From: Coniochaeta sp. PMI_546
Taxonomy: Eukaryota > Ascomycota > Sordariomycetes > Coniochaetales > Coniochaetaceae
Length of the DNA stretch: 64,000 nt
Assembly (NCBI GenBank): GCA_021432605.1
Contig: MU271143.1
Location: forward strand, 9,277 to 73,276
Reading direction: 5' to 3'
Below are positions 36,628 to 48,200 of this stretch, one piece after another. The notes beneath the pieces are model-generated. The model had not been told where the DNA came from, did not search any database, and worked only from the letters and a program-made list of their open reading frames with translations. Numbering within the stretch: the first letter of the stretch is position 1; every line of letters starts with the position of its first letter. The position numbers and the translations under genes are program-made.

Positions 36628-37720
36628 ATGGACGCACACAGAATAACGCTGGCGACAAAGCCTGGTGCATCCTTGGCAGTTAGCACCTTCACTCCACGCT
36701 CACCAGCTGAGTTAGTGCCAGCCAAGGGCAAGATGCTGGTTGTTTTCCTCAATGGTCTCACGTCTCCTCAGTCAAGTTGGAAAGCTACCATCGATCTGCT
36801 CCTGCAACATGACCAACAGTCCATCCCCGCGATTCTCACATACGACCGATATGGACAAGGTGAATCGAACCAAGACCCTACTGATCCTCCTAACACCCCA
36901 TATGGCCACGATGCCACCACTGTGATAGATGACTTGCATCAGTTGCTGGCCCAGGTGTGCACGGAAGTGCTACACATCACAGCGCCTGGTGAGGGGAGCA
37001 ATTCCCATATTTTCTTTATCTGCAACTCAATTGGATGTCCATTGGCAAGATTGTACGCGGCTGCGCATCCCGGCACGGTCTCCGGGTTCCTGTTCCTCGA
37101 CTCAATGATGGCAAACAGCGACTTTGTGTCTCTATTCCCGGACCCGGATGCTGCGGACTTTGATCCGGCGACACTGCCTCAAGATGTATCAACCGAAGAG
37201 ATCAGATATTCTCGCGAACAGTACAAGAAGTTCTTCCACCCGACGGTTCCCAACCCAGAGCGTTTTGACAGGCGAGACATGCCGCAGCGCTTGCCCTTTG
37301 CGGACAAGCCTGTCTTGCCGGTTGGACCGGATGGCAACCAGCCCCTTTTGATGGTGGTTGGCCATGACTTCAACCGCTTTGCCCAAGATGGACTAGAGGT
37401 TAGTTGAGTTGGGTCTGATGACTCGCGCCATATAACAGAACTGAGGTTTCTTTTGCGTGCGAATCGCTTGTAACCTCAGTACTGACAGCTCCCAGGGCTT
37501 CATGGCTATACCTAAGGCCGTCACGAACGAATATATGAACCCTGCCTGGCATGCCTACAACCAGGGCCTGTGTCGACTCTCAGCGCGACAAGATTTCTCT
37601 AAAGAGCCGATCATCGCGAAAGGCTGTGGTCATGTCATTCAAAAGGACTCGCCAAGCTTTGTAGCCAACAAGATTCGTGCCCTACTTGATAGACATTGGG
37701 CCAGCACGCTTTCAGCTTGA
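36628..37720 (+). CDS. Alpha/beta-hydrolase fold protein
   Basis: Two exons (36628-37398 and 37496-37720) give 331 residues. Fold marks are VVFLNGLTSPQSSWKATIDL (oxyanion-loop region), ILTYDRYGQGESN, the nucleophile elbow FFICNSIGCPLARLYAA with Ser134, FLFLDSMM, and GCGHVIQKDSP with the catalytic His303. The elbow is N-S-I-G instead of the usual G-x-S-x-G, as in some esterases and inactive homologues. It could be an esterase, lactonase or amidase; no substrate can be named. The ATG at 36628 is chosen over an upstream frame extension because it starts the conserved run. It closes the same-strand run of three carriers and may act on an imported compound, which is inference. Confidence 0.78.
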
Positions 37721-38716
37721 GGTTTAGATTCGACAGTCTGATACACAGAGAAAGATGGATGAGTCACCCATAGGGTGCTTTAGCACACGAGTATTTCGTG
37801 GTCGAGGATACTGGCACACTGGCCCGTGAATGGGTTACCGACGAGTGTATTAACAACTATTTCGAGAATGGAATGTCGTATTGACTCCGTATCGAACATG
37901 CTCTGTGTACACATAGGGGTGTTAGTATTCTCGGCGTACCACACTGTTTTCATCCACTTCTAATGCTGGACTCGATGATACACCATGCCTATGCCAGTTC
38001 TTGTGATTCGTACTGTTTGATCGCTATTGTTACCACCTGCCTGTATCCTACAATTCTCCGTGTCATGTCACCACAGCGAACAGGCGGGCTATTGTGGCAT
38101 TATTACTGCACTTGACGCCATAGTTCACGCACTTCCAGATGGGCATGCCTGCATGTTGCTAGACATCACGTCGAGCACGTGAGAATGGTAGCTGTCCAGT
38201 GCTGGCTTCTGTGCTTCTAATGCCTAATCATATTACATGTGCCGTATGAGATTATCGTTGTTGCCAAGTCATGCAGCCAATATAATCTCAATCAATATGG
38301 AAGGTGGCAATATGACGGGGCGCAACCCGTTATCGGGACTTCGATGCTCAGGGCACACTGTCGGTCGCTTGTTCTCCCCCAAATGGCAAGTGACGTGCCG
38401 CCAAGCTCAAATGCCGATGCTGAGGCTCAAGCATGTCATTTTTAAACGCCTGATTTGGTTGGTGACAGTACAGACTGCAACAACACCGTCACTGCAGTAT
38501 GCTGCGTGCGATGCTGTAGCTTAGACAAGGCAGGAATCTTGACTCATTTTGAACACCGAAGGGTGCCAGTCCAGAACACACGTATTACTTGGGATGGACT
38601 TAAATAGCCTCGAATGCGCTATATAATGCCCGGCAATATTTTGTACACGAGTACTCTCGTGCCTAATACGTGACACACCAACAGCTCCCAGTTAAGCAAG
38701 ATTATTCAAGTCAGCA
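37721..38716. other. Intergenic stretch of about 1 kb
   Basis: Holds the hydrolase 3' flank and the promoter of the choice-of-anchor-B gene. No gene was recognised. Confidence 0.5.
38620..38626 (+). promoter_or_regulatory. TATA box of the choice-of-anchor-B gene
   Basis: TATATAA lies about 90 bases upstream of the ATG at 38717, a good distance for a fungal core promoter. Confidence 0.5.
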
Positions 38717-40395
38717 ATGAGAGGTGTCCTTACGACCTCGGTCACGCTGGTGACGCTTTTCTGGAGTTCCCTTGCTAAGGAACTTGCTCCAGACAGCATA
38801 AATGCGGAGCTATATGAGAGCGGCCTGGTCCACGAGGGGCTCATGTCTCAAAAAATGGTATGTAATCTATCGCCTTTTCAGAACAAGCACTCTGCTTACA
38901 TGTTCTTGGCAGTCTACTTGGGAGAAGCAGGAGCAACTCGGTCGTTTCGACTCTCAGAAGTATCTGAGCCGGGATGCTGCAGCTGGCCCAGTTCCTTGTG
39001 TGAATGGGAAAGCCGTCGTCGTGCCTGGCGACGCGAAGAACACGTTCCGCTGCGGTAATGTAATCTTTATCAGAGCCTATGACCACGCTCGCAGTGGGGA
39101 ACTGATTGTATTCATCAGATCGACTTCTATGACTTTCTCAGTCATGGAGACCTAGGGAGTTCTGTCGGCCAGGGTGCTGGCTCCTGGGGATGGACGAGCC
39201 CAGTCGGCCGAGAATTTGTCGCTATCGCCCAGAAAGACGGCACAGCATTCGCCGAAATCACGAGCAAAGGCAAACTCGTCTATCTCGGGCGTTTACCACA
39301 GTATTCGTCACCATCAATCTGGCGCGAAATCAAAGGGTACCAGAGCTATGTGGTCATTGGAAGCGAGGCCGCAGACCACGGCGTCCAGATATTCGACATG
39401 AACAAGGTGGGCCTTCATTTCAGGGATCAAAGACTTCTCCAGGGCATACTAACAGAACATCTCTAGCTCACCGCAATTGACCCTAAGAAACCTGTTATAT
39501 TCAGCAATAAGAACGATCTAACAGCACACTGGAACCAGTTACCGGCTGGAAAATCACACAATATCGTCATCAACGAGGAGAAGAAGTATGCGGTTGCTGT
39601 AGGCGCACAACCGCGCACAGATGTTTGCAAGTCCGGTCTCATCTTCATAGATCTCACGGACATAACCAAGCCTAACTCCCTTGGCTGTGCCTCTGGCGAC
39701 GGATACGTCCACGATGCACAGTGTCTTGTCTATCGCGGACCGGACACCAAGTACAATGGCAAGGACATCTGCTACGGTTATAACGAGGATACATTGACAA
39801 TGCAAGTTGACACCAACCCTTATTCGCGCCTACAACGAGATACATGTCAGGCTAATACTTGCCATCTGTCAGCTATGACGTGACCCAGAAGAACGTGACC
39901 CAGATTATCTCTCGGACCAGCTACGAAGGAGCTAGTTACACTCACCAAGGCTGGGTAACGAACACGGAGTGGCAAGAGTATCTCGTCACCGACGACGAGC
40001 TAGACGAAGAAAAGGGCAACGGCCCAGCAGCGAGTGGCTATCCCATCACATACTTTTGGGACATCCGGTCTCTGGAATCCCCCAAACAGACTGGCTACTT
40101 TCGAAGTGCGGCAAAGAGCATCGATCACAACCAGTATGTCGTGGAGGGTCTGTCCTACCAGAGCAATTATGGCGCAGGGTTGAGAATTCTTGACATATCG
40201 TCGTTGCCGCAAGATCCAACCGGGTCCTTCGTTCGTGAGGTCGGGTTTTTTGACATCTATCCAGAGGATGATAGCGACCCTGTCGTGGACTTCGTCGGGA
40301 CGTGGAGTAACTACCCCTTCTTCAAGAGCGGATACATCCTTGTGAACACGATTGAGAGGGGCGCATATGTTTTGAAGCTGAACGTCACAAAATAA
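38717..40395 (+). CDS. Secreted choice-of-anchor-B (LVIVD-type beta-propeller) protein
   Basis: Five exons (38717-38857, 38913-39059, 39119-39406, 39467-39801, 39873-40395) give 477 residues. Residues 1-20 are a signal peptide. The body has the family order WGWTSPVGREFVAIAQKDGT, GYQSYVVIGSEAADHGVQIFD, LTAHWNQLPAGKSHNIVINE, GYVHDAQCLVYRGPD, then SYTHQGWVT and LVTDDELDEE, with repeated DITD/DIRSLESP-type blades. The family was named from bacterial surface proteins with variable C-terminal anchors; here the C-terminus (VLKLNVTK) has no anchor. Function is unknown; several His/Asp clusters suggest metal binding. The fourth intron has a GC donor (GCAAGT at 39802), needed to keep the TLTIYDVT run. 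Confidence 0.82.
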
Positions 40396-40860
40396 GCCAT
40401 GAAATATGACAAGACTGCTTTATGAAGGCGAAGGGCCGAAGACGCGACGGGTTGGGGGCAACATTGAAGGCTGTTCGGTTCGGCTATCGGACAGGAATAT
40501 ATTAGCATGTTCCCAAGTCGCGAGAACGCAAGTTGTAAATAAGCTTGATGACAAATCCTCGTTTATTTAGCTCGAAATGGAAGACTGCACGATGCTCGGC
40601 GACAGATGTTCCTAATCTGGTACGTAAGCAAATGTTTAGTCGATCCTACGGAAGATTTCAGGGCCTAACAGCCCCTTAGGGCCAGCAGATCATTCGCCGG
40701 AGGATTTACATAGATTTAGTCGCGTATGTGATGGATTAGAATCCCAGGTTGTCCTCGACTTGGGTCCTGATTGATATAAATACGTGACTATTCCCACCCG
40801 TTGCAAAGAGGATACACGATACTGGGCATCTACGCAAGCAAAACATTTATCTCAGCCACA
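40396..40860. other. Intergenic stretch before the DUF1993 gene
   Basis: About 465 bases containing the DUF1993 promoter. Nothing else was recognised. Confidence 0.5.
40775..40780 (+). promoter_or_regulatory. TATA box of the DUF1993 gene
   Basis: TATAAA lies about 85 bases upstream of the ATG at 40861. Confidence 0.5.
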
Positions 40861-41429
40861 ATGACGTCTCTCTATCTCCAATCCATCCCGGTCATGACCA
40901 AGTACCTGCGGAACCTCTCCGCTCTCTTGAACAAAGGGAGGACGTTTGCAGACCAGAAGGAGATCAAATATGAGGAGATACTCGAGTTCCGTTTGATTGC
41001 AGACATGAGAGGGTGAGTACTACGTATGTACGTGCACAAGGTATTTGGAGCTGACGATCTCTTAGTCTTCCGTTTCAAGTCCAGTCGTGCTGCAACACGG
41101 CGAACTTTGTGGTCGAGAGAGTGGGTGGCAAGCCATTGGCGAAGGTCGAAGACAACGAGACAACCTTCGACGAGTTGCAAGAGCGCATCAGTCAAACCAT
41201 CAAGATCCTCGAGGAAGCCGACCCCAAGGCTTTCGAAGGCAAGGAAAACCAAGAGCTCATCATGGAGTCCAAGATGGGCAACTTTCGCTTCACCGGACAG
41301 CGATACGTGTCCGAGTATGCCATCCCAAACTTCCATTTTCACTTGACGACGGCGTATTGCATCCTACGTCACTTGGGCGTGCCAATCGGCGCTCTTGATT
41401 ACTTGAAGGACGTCTTCGAAAAGGCTTAA
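40861..41429 (+). CDS. DUF1993 family protein
   Basis: Two exons (40861-41012 and 41066-41429) give 171 residues. The start SLYLQSIPVMTKYLRNLSALL and the following FRLIADMRGLPFQVQSCCNTA match the four-helix DUF1993 family (a DinB-like fold) seen in bacteria and fungi. The Asp of RLIADM and a His pair (FHFHLTTAYCILRHLGVP) could be metal ligands, as in DinB relatives. The function is not known. Cytosolic, with no signal or membrane span. Confidence 0.8.
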
Positions 41430-43556
41430 GCGCTGGTAGGACGGTCATTTCCGATATCATACGTCCGCTGGAGATGTCCTGACCGTGGTTGAGCGGAAAG
41501 TCCTTCGCAAAGTCTCTTCCTGTTTTGCCTAGCTATCAAAAACTTATCCACGCATGCTGGTTTAGAAAATAGAGTCCATACAGCACCACAGATTTGATAG
41601 ACAAGAGAATGTCCCCTAAAGTCTGTTTGCACGATCTGGATGATGACATGGAAAAACTCGGATGTCAGTGCTCTGCGGCGTGCGGCAGCTGTCTCCTGGT
41701 TCTACCAGGGGTGTACATAGACTGGCATCGGCTGGCGGGAGTCGTTTCTGGTCAGGATCAACACATCCCCAGGCTTAAGGAACCTTAACATCACTTCATG
41801 GGTTCGATCAACATCGTCAGGGATTGTCCCTGAACATCATTGAGCTATTGGACACATGCCATTAGTTGTGTAAGGGGACAGAGAGTGACATGAAACTCAG
41901 CGTAAAGTCTTCGACATTGAAGTTGCATTAGAAAGCAATGAGAATGACACAGATTACTCAAGACCCAGCTTGAAAGAGCTGGCATCTTGGGGCTGGAGTA
42001 TTACTATACGAAGATGTCCTGAGCATTCTAATATAAATATCCTCCGATGTTCAAGGGTGACCTTGTGGTGTCTAATAACACGATACTTGTGCCTCCCTTA
42101 TGACCGCCGCATCCATGCTTGCGACAGGTTTTAAAACAGCGAAAATTAGACCTCCCGGTGCCTCGCGGTAATGCCCAGGAGAAGTGACTTTCAAAGATGT
42201 GCAAACTGTTCAGATAATGATACCAGAACAACCTGACCCCAGGGAAACCAGCAATAACGACAAAGCAGAAAACAAGACGGTCCAATACAGACAAATAGTT
42301 TTGATCCCCTTTTAGATGCACCTCCCGAGTACGGGGCCCCTAGATGCAAATAGCCTCCGCCCAGTAGCCCTAGCCAAGGGTTCTTTGTTACGTCCGTATT
42401 CAACCCAGACCTCAATGATGACACGGCTAACAATGGAGGTGGTGAATTACCAAGGGGGGTTTGTGGATAGACGCCTGCCATGATTAGGATCTGTATGATA
42501 GGGCGAAATCCTGATATCAACCGTTCCGAAATGACACGAAAATGGAAATTCGACGAGGTCCTAGAACTCCTGTACATTCTCAGATGAAGTGCACTGCGAC
42601 GATAATGAACTATGATGTCGAAGATGGGAAGGAGCAGAGGCTTTGTCTCTGTGATTAACCTTCGGCTCAACTTGCTTAGACCGGTCAGCCAGAGCAGTAT
42701 GGCAACAGCCTAACAGCATTCGAGTTTGCACTGTTGATGTTGAGAGGGTTGCCTGCTAGGACATGGCGACATGGTTAAGTGAACGCGGGAGGCCGGCTGT
42801 GAGTTTCCGTATTCCTCGGATGGTTCGCAGAGATATGGGATTGGTGAAAGAATGGATGGTTGGTTGAGACTGTGCCCGGGAGGCTATGTGGGTAGTCTTG
42901 GTAATGTATTTCGGTCGGTTGAAGTCACACAGATAACCTCGACGCTAGAAGCTCTGTAAAAGCAGGAACAAACGGCTCCTGAAGAAAATAATCGGGTTTC
43001 AGAGTTTATTGTGGCTGACCCGACGACCAGTCGCCGTCTGTAGTTCGACCAAGTGTCGGGAAAGCCCATCAGTGCCAGTGCATGAAGGCAATGTGCCGTA
43101 GATCCCGGATTTAGGCGTCGAATCCCGACAGGCACCCGTAATGTGTGAGCAAAAGGTGTGTGTGTGCGCGTGTGCGTGCGTGTGTGTGTGGGTGGGTGGG
43201 TGACGTGGAAGCATGACTTTGTAAGGACAAGAAAGCAACAGAACACGCGCGAAGCCAGCTGGGAGAGGAGACCTGGTATTCGACCAGCACCCCGAAGCTG
43301 GGATGGTCTGCTCTCCAGACAGATGTATTCAATAAACACGATCGAATCGCAAGGTTTTGCGCGAGACTCGGCTGTCAAGACAGAGACAATGATATTCGCG
43401 ACCTCGACGAGAATGACTGATCGATGCCGAACAGCCCTCCAGCTCCCTGCCGGCTGGTACCATAGCATACGGAAGCCGCATGACACAACAGCTCTAGGCA
43501 TGCAGAATCAAGTGAGAGACTGGGGTCTGAATGGTTCCGGAACACCAAAATTTCCC
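41430..43556. other. Intergenic stretch of about 2.1 kb
   Basis: Between the DUF1993 gene and the 3' end of the Zn2Cys6 gene. No convincing gene; the 205-codon minus frame at 42884-43501 is created in part by a GT repeat. The GT/GTGC repeat lies at 43156-43202. Confidence 0.45.
43156..43202. repeat. TG-rich microsatellite
   Basis: About 47 bases of alternating TG, with some CG steps and a GGGT tail. Alternating purine-pyrimidine DNA like this can adopt the Z form and varies in length. Confidence 0.8.
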
Positions 43557-45231
43557 TCAACGACGTCCATGCCCCCCCACAGCGGCGCGACGGGCATCCC
43601 CATGCGCCTTACCGTTACATAAAGTAGCAGTGCTGTGGACGCTAGTGGAATCAGGATCAACCAGATAAGCAGGTGATACGGTGCTACGAGACACGGCAGC
43701 AGTTGCAGCGAGGGGGATGTGGTGCTGATGGGGGTTGGAAGCTGAGTCGTGGAGAGAGCCCATGGAGAGGTAGCCATGGTGAACATTTGCAACACTGCTG
43801 CTACCACTGCTGCTCGTACTGCCTTTGCTCCCGCTACTGGTGTTTCCCCTATGACTGCTGCTCGCCGACGCGGGACCGCCAGAAGATGCAGAACCACGTC
43901 GCAGAGAGCTGCCTCCCGACTCACCACCACCACCATATGTATATGTGTGCAATTCGACAGCCGAACCTTGGGACCGAAGACTGTGCTCGTGCTCCGTGAA
44001 TATGGAGTCGGTGTCAGGTGAGTATGCTTCGCACTCTGTCCGAGAAGCTTGCGAAGTGTGTGATTGGAGAGAGGTCGTAGAGCAATTGTACGGCAAGCCA
44101 GATCCGTCGAAGCTACCTCCATAGCTGCTCGAAGCCATGTCGGCCAGGACTGCTGCTGCGTCAACAGGCGATGGATCGGTGCCCCCGGCTGGAGGTAGAG
44201 CCTTGTAGGACTGCGGGTTGGGATATGACAAGGTACGGTTGCTTGGAGCAGGCAGCAGGCGATCGGAGCTGCTAACCGTGGATCCCGGCAGGTGAGCAGC
44301 CATGTTAGAGAGTGAGAAGTTTGCAGAATCCACAGCAACAGACGGTGCTGGTCGATGAACAAGGCTGGTAGTGCCGCCGTTATATCCATAGTCGCCACGG
44401 GAAGTCCAAGATGGGTACGGCACCAGGTCGGGTGCAAGAACAGGCTGAGACGAGTTGTTTATGGTATAGTCGGATAGCTCTTCCACGTAGCCCATCGAGT
44501 AGGCCGGCACACTTGAATAGAATGGTTTAGTAGCATAATTATATGCTGACCCGCCACGATAGGGGCTCAGTATCTCATGGGAGGCTACCGATGGTAGATC
44601 GTTAGGGGTGGTGTATGAAGCGCCATGGGCCACGGAGGTGTTTCTGTAGATTCTGGCATCTTGGACGTTGTAAGAGAACTCGTTGGGGTCGTTTCGAAAA
44701 GCTGCCTCGCTGGATGACACCTGCAGGATCAGAGTTAGGATCGCTGCTGACAGCAGATCATGCGACTGAGAACTTGGAGGATCTTCTCACCCTCAGAAAG
44801 AGACATGGCTCACTCCCAGCATTCTTGCAATTCGAGCATGGTTGACCTCCACCGGGATCGCCGCTGCATCGGATCTTACGTTTACGACATCTCCCGCACT
44901 ACTCTGTGTCAGACAAACTAGTAGCTGTCGAATGATAAACCATAACGAAACAGATGTGACGCTTGAAGACAAGTAGTCTTGAATCTGCAACCAAAATCCG
45001 CCAGCCGAAAACCAAAAGTGATCCAGTTGGACTTACTGCAACTGAAATGCGCTTCCTCTGCTGAGAAGGGTCACTGTCGACCTCTGAGTCCGTCATTGTC
45101 ATGGCACGACTGTCGTGGTGATGTACTTGTAACCGCCTGTCGGAGGGCATAAAAGAGTATGGATTATGAAGAGGCGGAGTGAACCTCCTATCGTCGATAG
45201 AGGCGTAAACACTGATAGCCTGAGATACCAT
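43557..45231 (-). CDS. Zn(II)2Cys6 transcription factor
   Basis: Three exons (45231-45037, 44898-44791, 44720-43557) give 488 residues. Exon 2 codes the whole zinc cluster: Cys66, Cys69, Cys76, Cys86, Cys89 and Cys97 (C-x2-C-x6-C-x9-C-x2-C-x7-C), with CGRCRKRKIRC as the DNA-contact strand. The run SEPCLFLRVSSSEAAF then joins exon 3. The rest is low-complexity Ser/Tyr/Gly-rich sequence without the fungal_trans middle-homology domain, so activation is likely through disordered regions. The start MVSQAISVYASIDDRRF is the only ATG before the first exon's open frame. The flank upstream of this gene (45232-49816) is unusually long and empty. The target genes are unknown. Confidence 0.85.
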
Positions 45232-48200
45232 GGTCTATCCGGGCCTATTGTATTCTTGGGGACTGCACTGGGCTCTTGCCCAAGTATATTCGAGGAAATC
45301 TAGGATGCAGAAGGCGCACCTTCGCTTGCGATATGGGGCTATTGGGTCTGGACAGAGGCAGATTAGCAGGTGGGAACGGGTTTACCATGTCTCTTTCTTG
45401 TACTCGGACAGCTGAAACTTGGGAGCTGCCTCGGATCTAGGGACTTACTCTTGCTGGATCACGCCAACAACTGAAACATGTCCTCTTTTAGTAGATCGTG
45501 AGTGTCAAATGTTGACTCCACGGTCTGCCACAGTGAACCAAATAAGTTTGATAGACAGGTGTGCCAGGCTGAAGATTTCTCCGAAGTCGACGGTTCGGCT
45601 AATGATCAGCAGGGTTCTCACTGTTGAGCATGTCTCATTCTTGTAAGACCCAGGACAAATCGATAGTGTTAGGCAGAATTGACTCAACACTCAACACGCA
45701 AGGGGCGCAAAGAAACTGGAAGGAAACATTGATATAGGCTCCGCCACCTGGGGAACAAAGTCGAGAGTGGGACATCGAGGGGGACATGAGCCACCGGAGC
45801 ATATAGGGGTCGTGTGACGTCGTCAACAAGGACAGTAAGTTTTGTGTTTGTAGGGTGAAATTGACAGGCACGCCGTCCTGCTCCCGTGTCGAACAAGTGA
45901 TAGATCCTCTGCGCTTCATGGGCGTTTGGCCCATCAGTAGTACTAGTCAACGTCAAAGGCCTTCCACAGGAATTTTAAGTACCTGTGCGACAGTCCCGGG
46001 ACACAACAGCAGAATGGGGAATATCTAAGTGGATGTCCACAACTTATGCAGGTAGCCACTGAGGTCCAAAATGCATGGTTCGGGCAGGACATTGATATTC
46101 ACGTCCATTCAAGACAGTTGTTGACATATAGAAACGTGTACTTGGCGATACTCAGTCTCCCAACCTCGCCTTTTGATCAAGTGTCCTTAGACATGGCATC
46201 TCGTAGAAACAGAATGTTCAGTGACACGGTCTCGTAAACCAATCCAGAGCTGCTTGGTGAAACACGCTGGCCTGAGACAGTTCGAGACAGCATCATTGAA
46301 AAACATGACCCCCATCGAGGGAACGAGAGGCTGCACCACCACATGGTAGGTTAAGACTAGTAAGGCATATGTTGCCACTCTCGTCTGGGGTGAAGTCAAC
46401 CCCCGGGGTGGCTCCCGTCAAGACCGTCGTGTTACGAGTCCCCACTGCCAGTTGCGCATCGAAGTTGGTGTTCCAAAGGACCACGTACCGCCCTCCCTTT
46501 GATCAACTTTGTTTAGTTTTCATAAGGTCACCAGCTAGCGTTGGCAACACCTTGGGCACACAAGTTGCCCGTTTGCAGCCTGTGTCTTGACGTAACCCTG
46601 CCAGCTCGGCGACAATATTGACGCAGGAGGTTCGATATCGCCCAAGCGCGACCGAATTTGCGAGAAGAGGATGAATGGTATGGTGAATAGTAATGCGCGG
46701 AATATGTGCAAACATGATATCATCTCAAGAATCAGCATCCGGACGAGCGTCGATCCTATTTCTGAGCAGGAGTGGCAGCAAGGGGCGCACGCGTCCAAGC
46801 GTTTAAACCTGCGGGCAAAACTGATCAAAATGGCCGCATTTATGGACGAAAGCACAAGCTGTGTTAGATTATCGAGACATGGTAGCGTGCTAGGTAGTTG
46901 TTTATGTGCGCGGACATTAAGTCGTGCTAAGGCTGTGCAACAGCTTCAAGCAGAGATGATGTGGTCCTGCAAGAATATGCGAAGGTGAAGGCGCACCAGC
47001 AGACATTTTTGTTGCCAAACATCCCGAAAGGATACCCGCTCCCCGGCGGGGAAAACATGACAGCCATAGCTGTCAAGATGACAGACTGTGAGGTTGATAT
47101 ACGGTTTGACCCCAGATCCTGGCCACAAGTTGACAGAGCAAGGGGCGAATCAGCGGGCGCCGCGGGATGTTGAAGATCCATGAATTCCAACTTAAAATCG
47201 GGTTGAAGCCACCCACTACATCCGGAATCCGCCCGTATGGGGCAAGGCTTAGGAGGCTTGCAAGCCCAAACGATGTTGACTGCACTCCGAGTTTCGGTGT
47301 GTTCGCTCCTGGGTGTCCACTGGTTTGACAAGAGAACGACTTCACCTCGAAGGCCCTCCACGCCAAAGTCAGTGTCGTACCATGGCGTGCGGCGTGTTTT
47401 GATCGGCTACACCTACCCAAGGTAGCGTGTGCTCCTGCGAGATAGGAGTTTTCCTTTTCTTTTTCTTTTTTTTTTTCTTTTTTATTTTATTTCACGGAAC
47501 GGAAGCTCAAACCGTGTCCAAGAGATTCCCCACCGTCGCCCAGTACCGCAGTGTCAAACAGACACCAATCGAAGCATTCCAAACAGCTAAACAGCAAGGG
47601 CCAACATGGAGATAGTGGATTGGTGGTCGAAATTTGAGGTGGGCACATGAGCGTGCATACAGAGCCAGCCATGCAATCGACGCATTTTCTCCGTTGTGGT
47701 TGAACACTGTCACTTCTGATAAGTCGCCCTGTCCTTGCAACGCCTTCAGATGAAAAGTGACCGCTTGCCAGTCTGCATGACTGGCGCTGCTCCGCATTCA
47801 TATTCCCGGCCTCTGCGCCCGTTGCGTGGTGCGTGGGAGAGCAATGTTTCCGAGGCCGCAGGGATAAGTGGAAGTCGCAGAGTACTTGACAGATGGGCTC
47901 TAGTAGCCGTTGCACTCCAGCTCGAATAACACATTGCTCACAGCAAGCCATCCTGCAGGCTCACAGTAGTAGCGCAGGCCAACCCCTCACAGGCAAAGAG
48001 CTGCTACAGGGCACATCGGTTTGCCAGACTGTACCAGCAAACACGGCAACGGACTGAGGTGCGTCTGAAAGTGGAGCAGCCGACGTACAGAACGCCTAGA
48101 AAACACGTGTAGACTAATCGTACAGCACTGGCATCGGCAGCCCCTTCAGCCCAGGAAGCAAATGTGGCACCCCCCTCACGGTCTGCCGAGCCATTGCTAT

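Noticed and set aside
29002-37720. Secondary metabolite gene cluster
   Set aside because: There is no polyketide synthase, peptide synthetase, terpene cyclase or similar core gene in the block.
42884-43501. 205-codon minus-strand frame
   Set aside because: Passes through the TG microsatellite, which gives His/Thr repeats; no family likeness.
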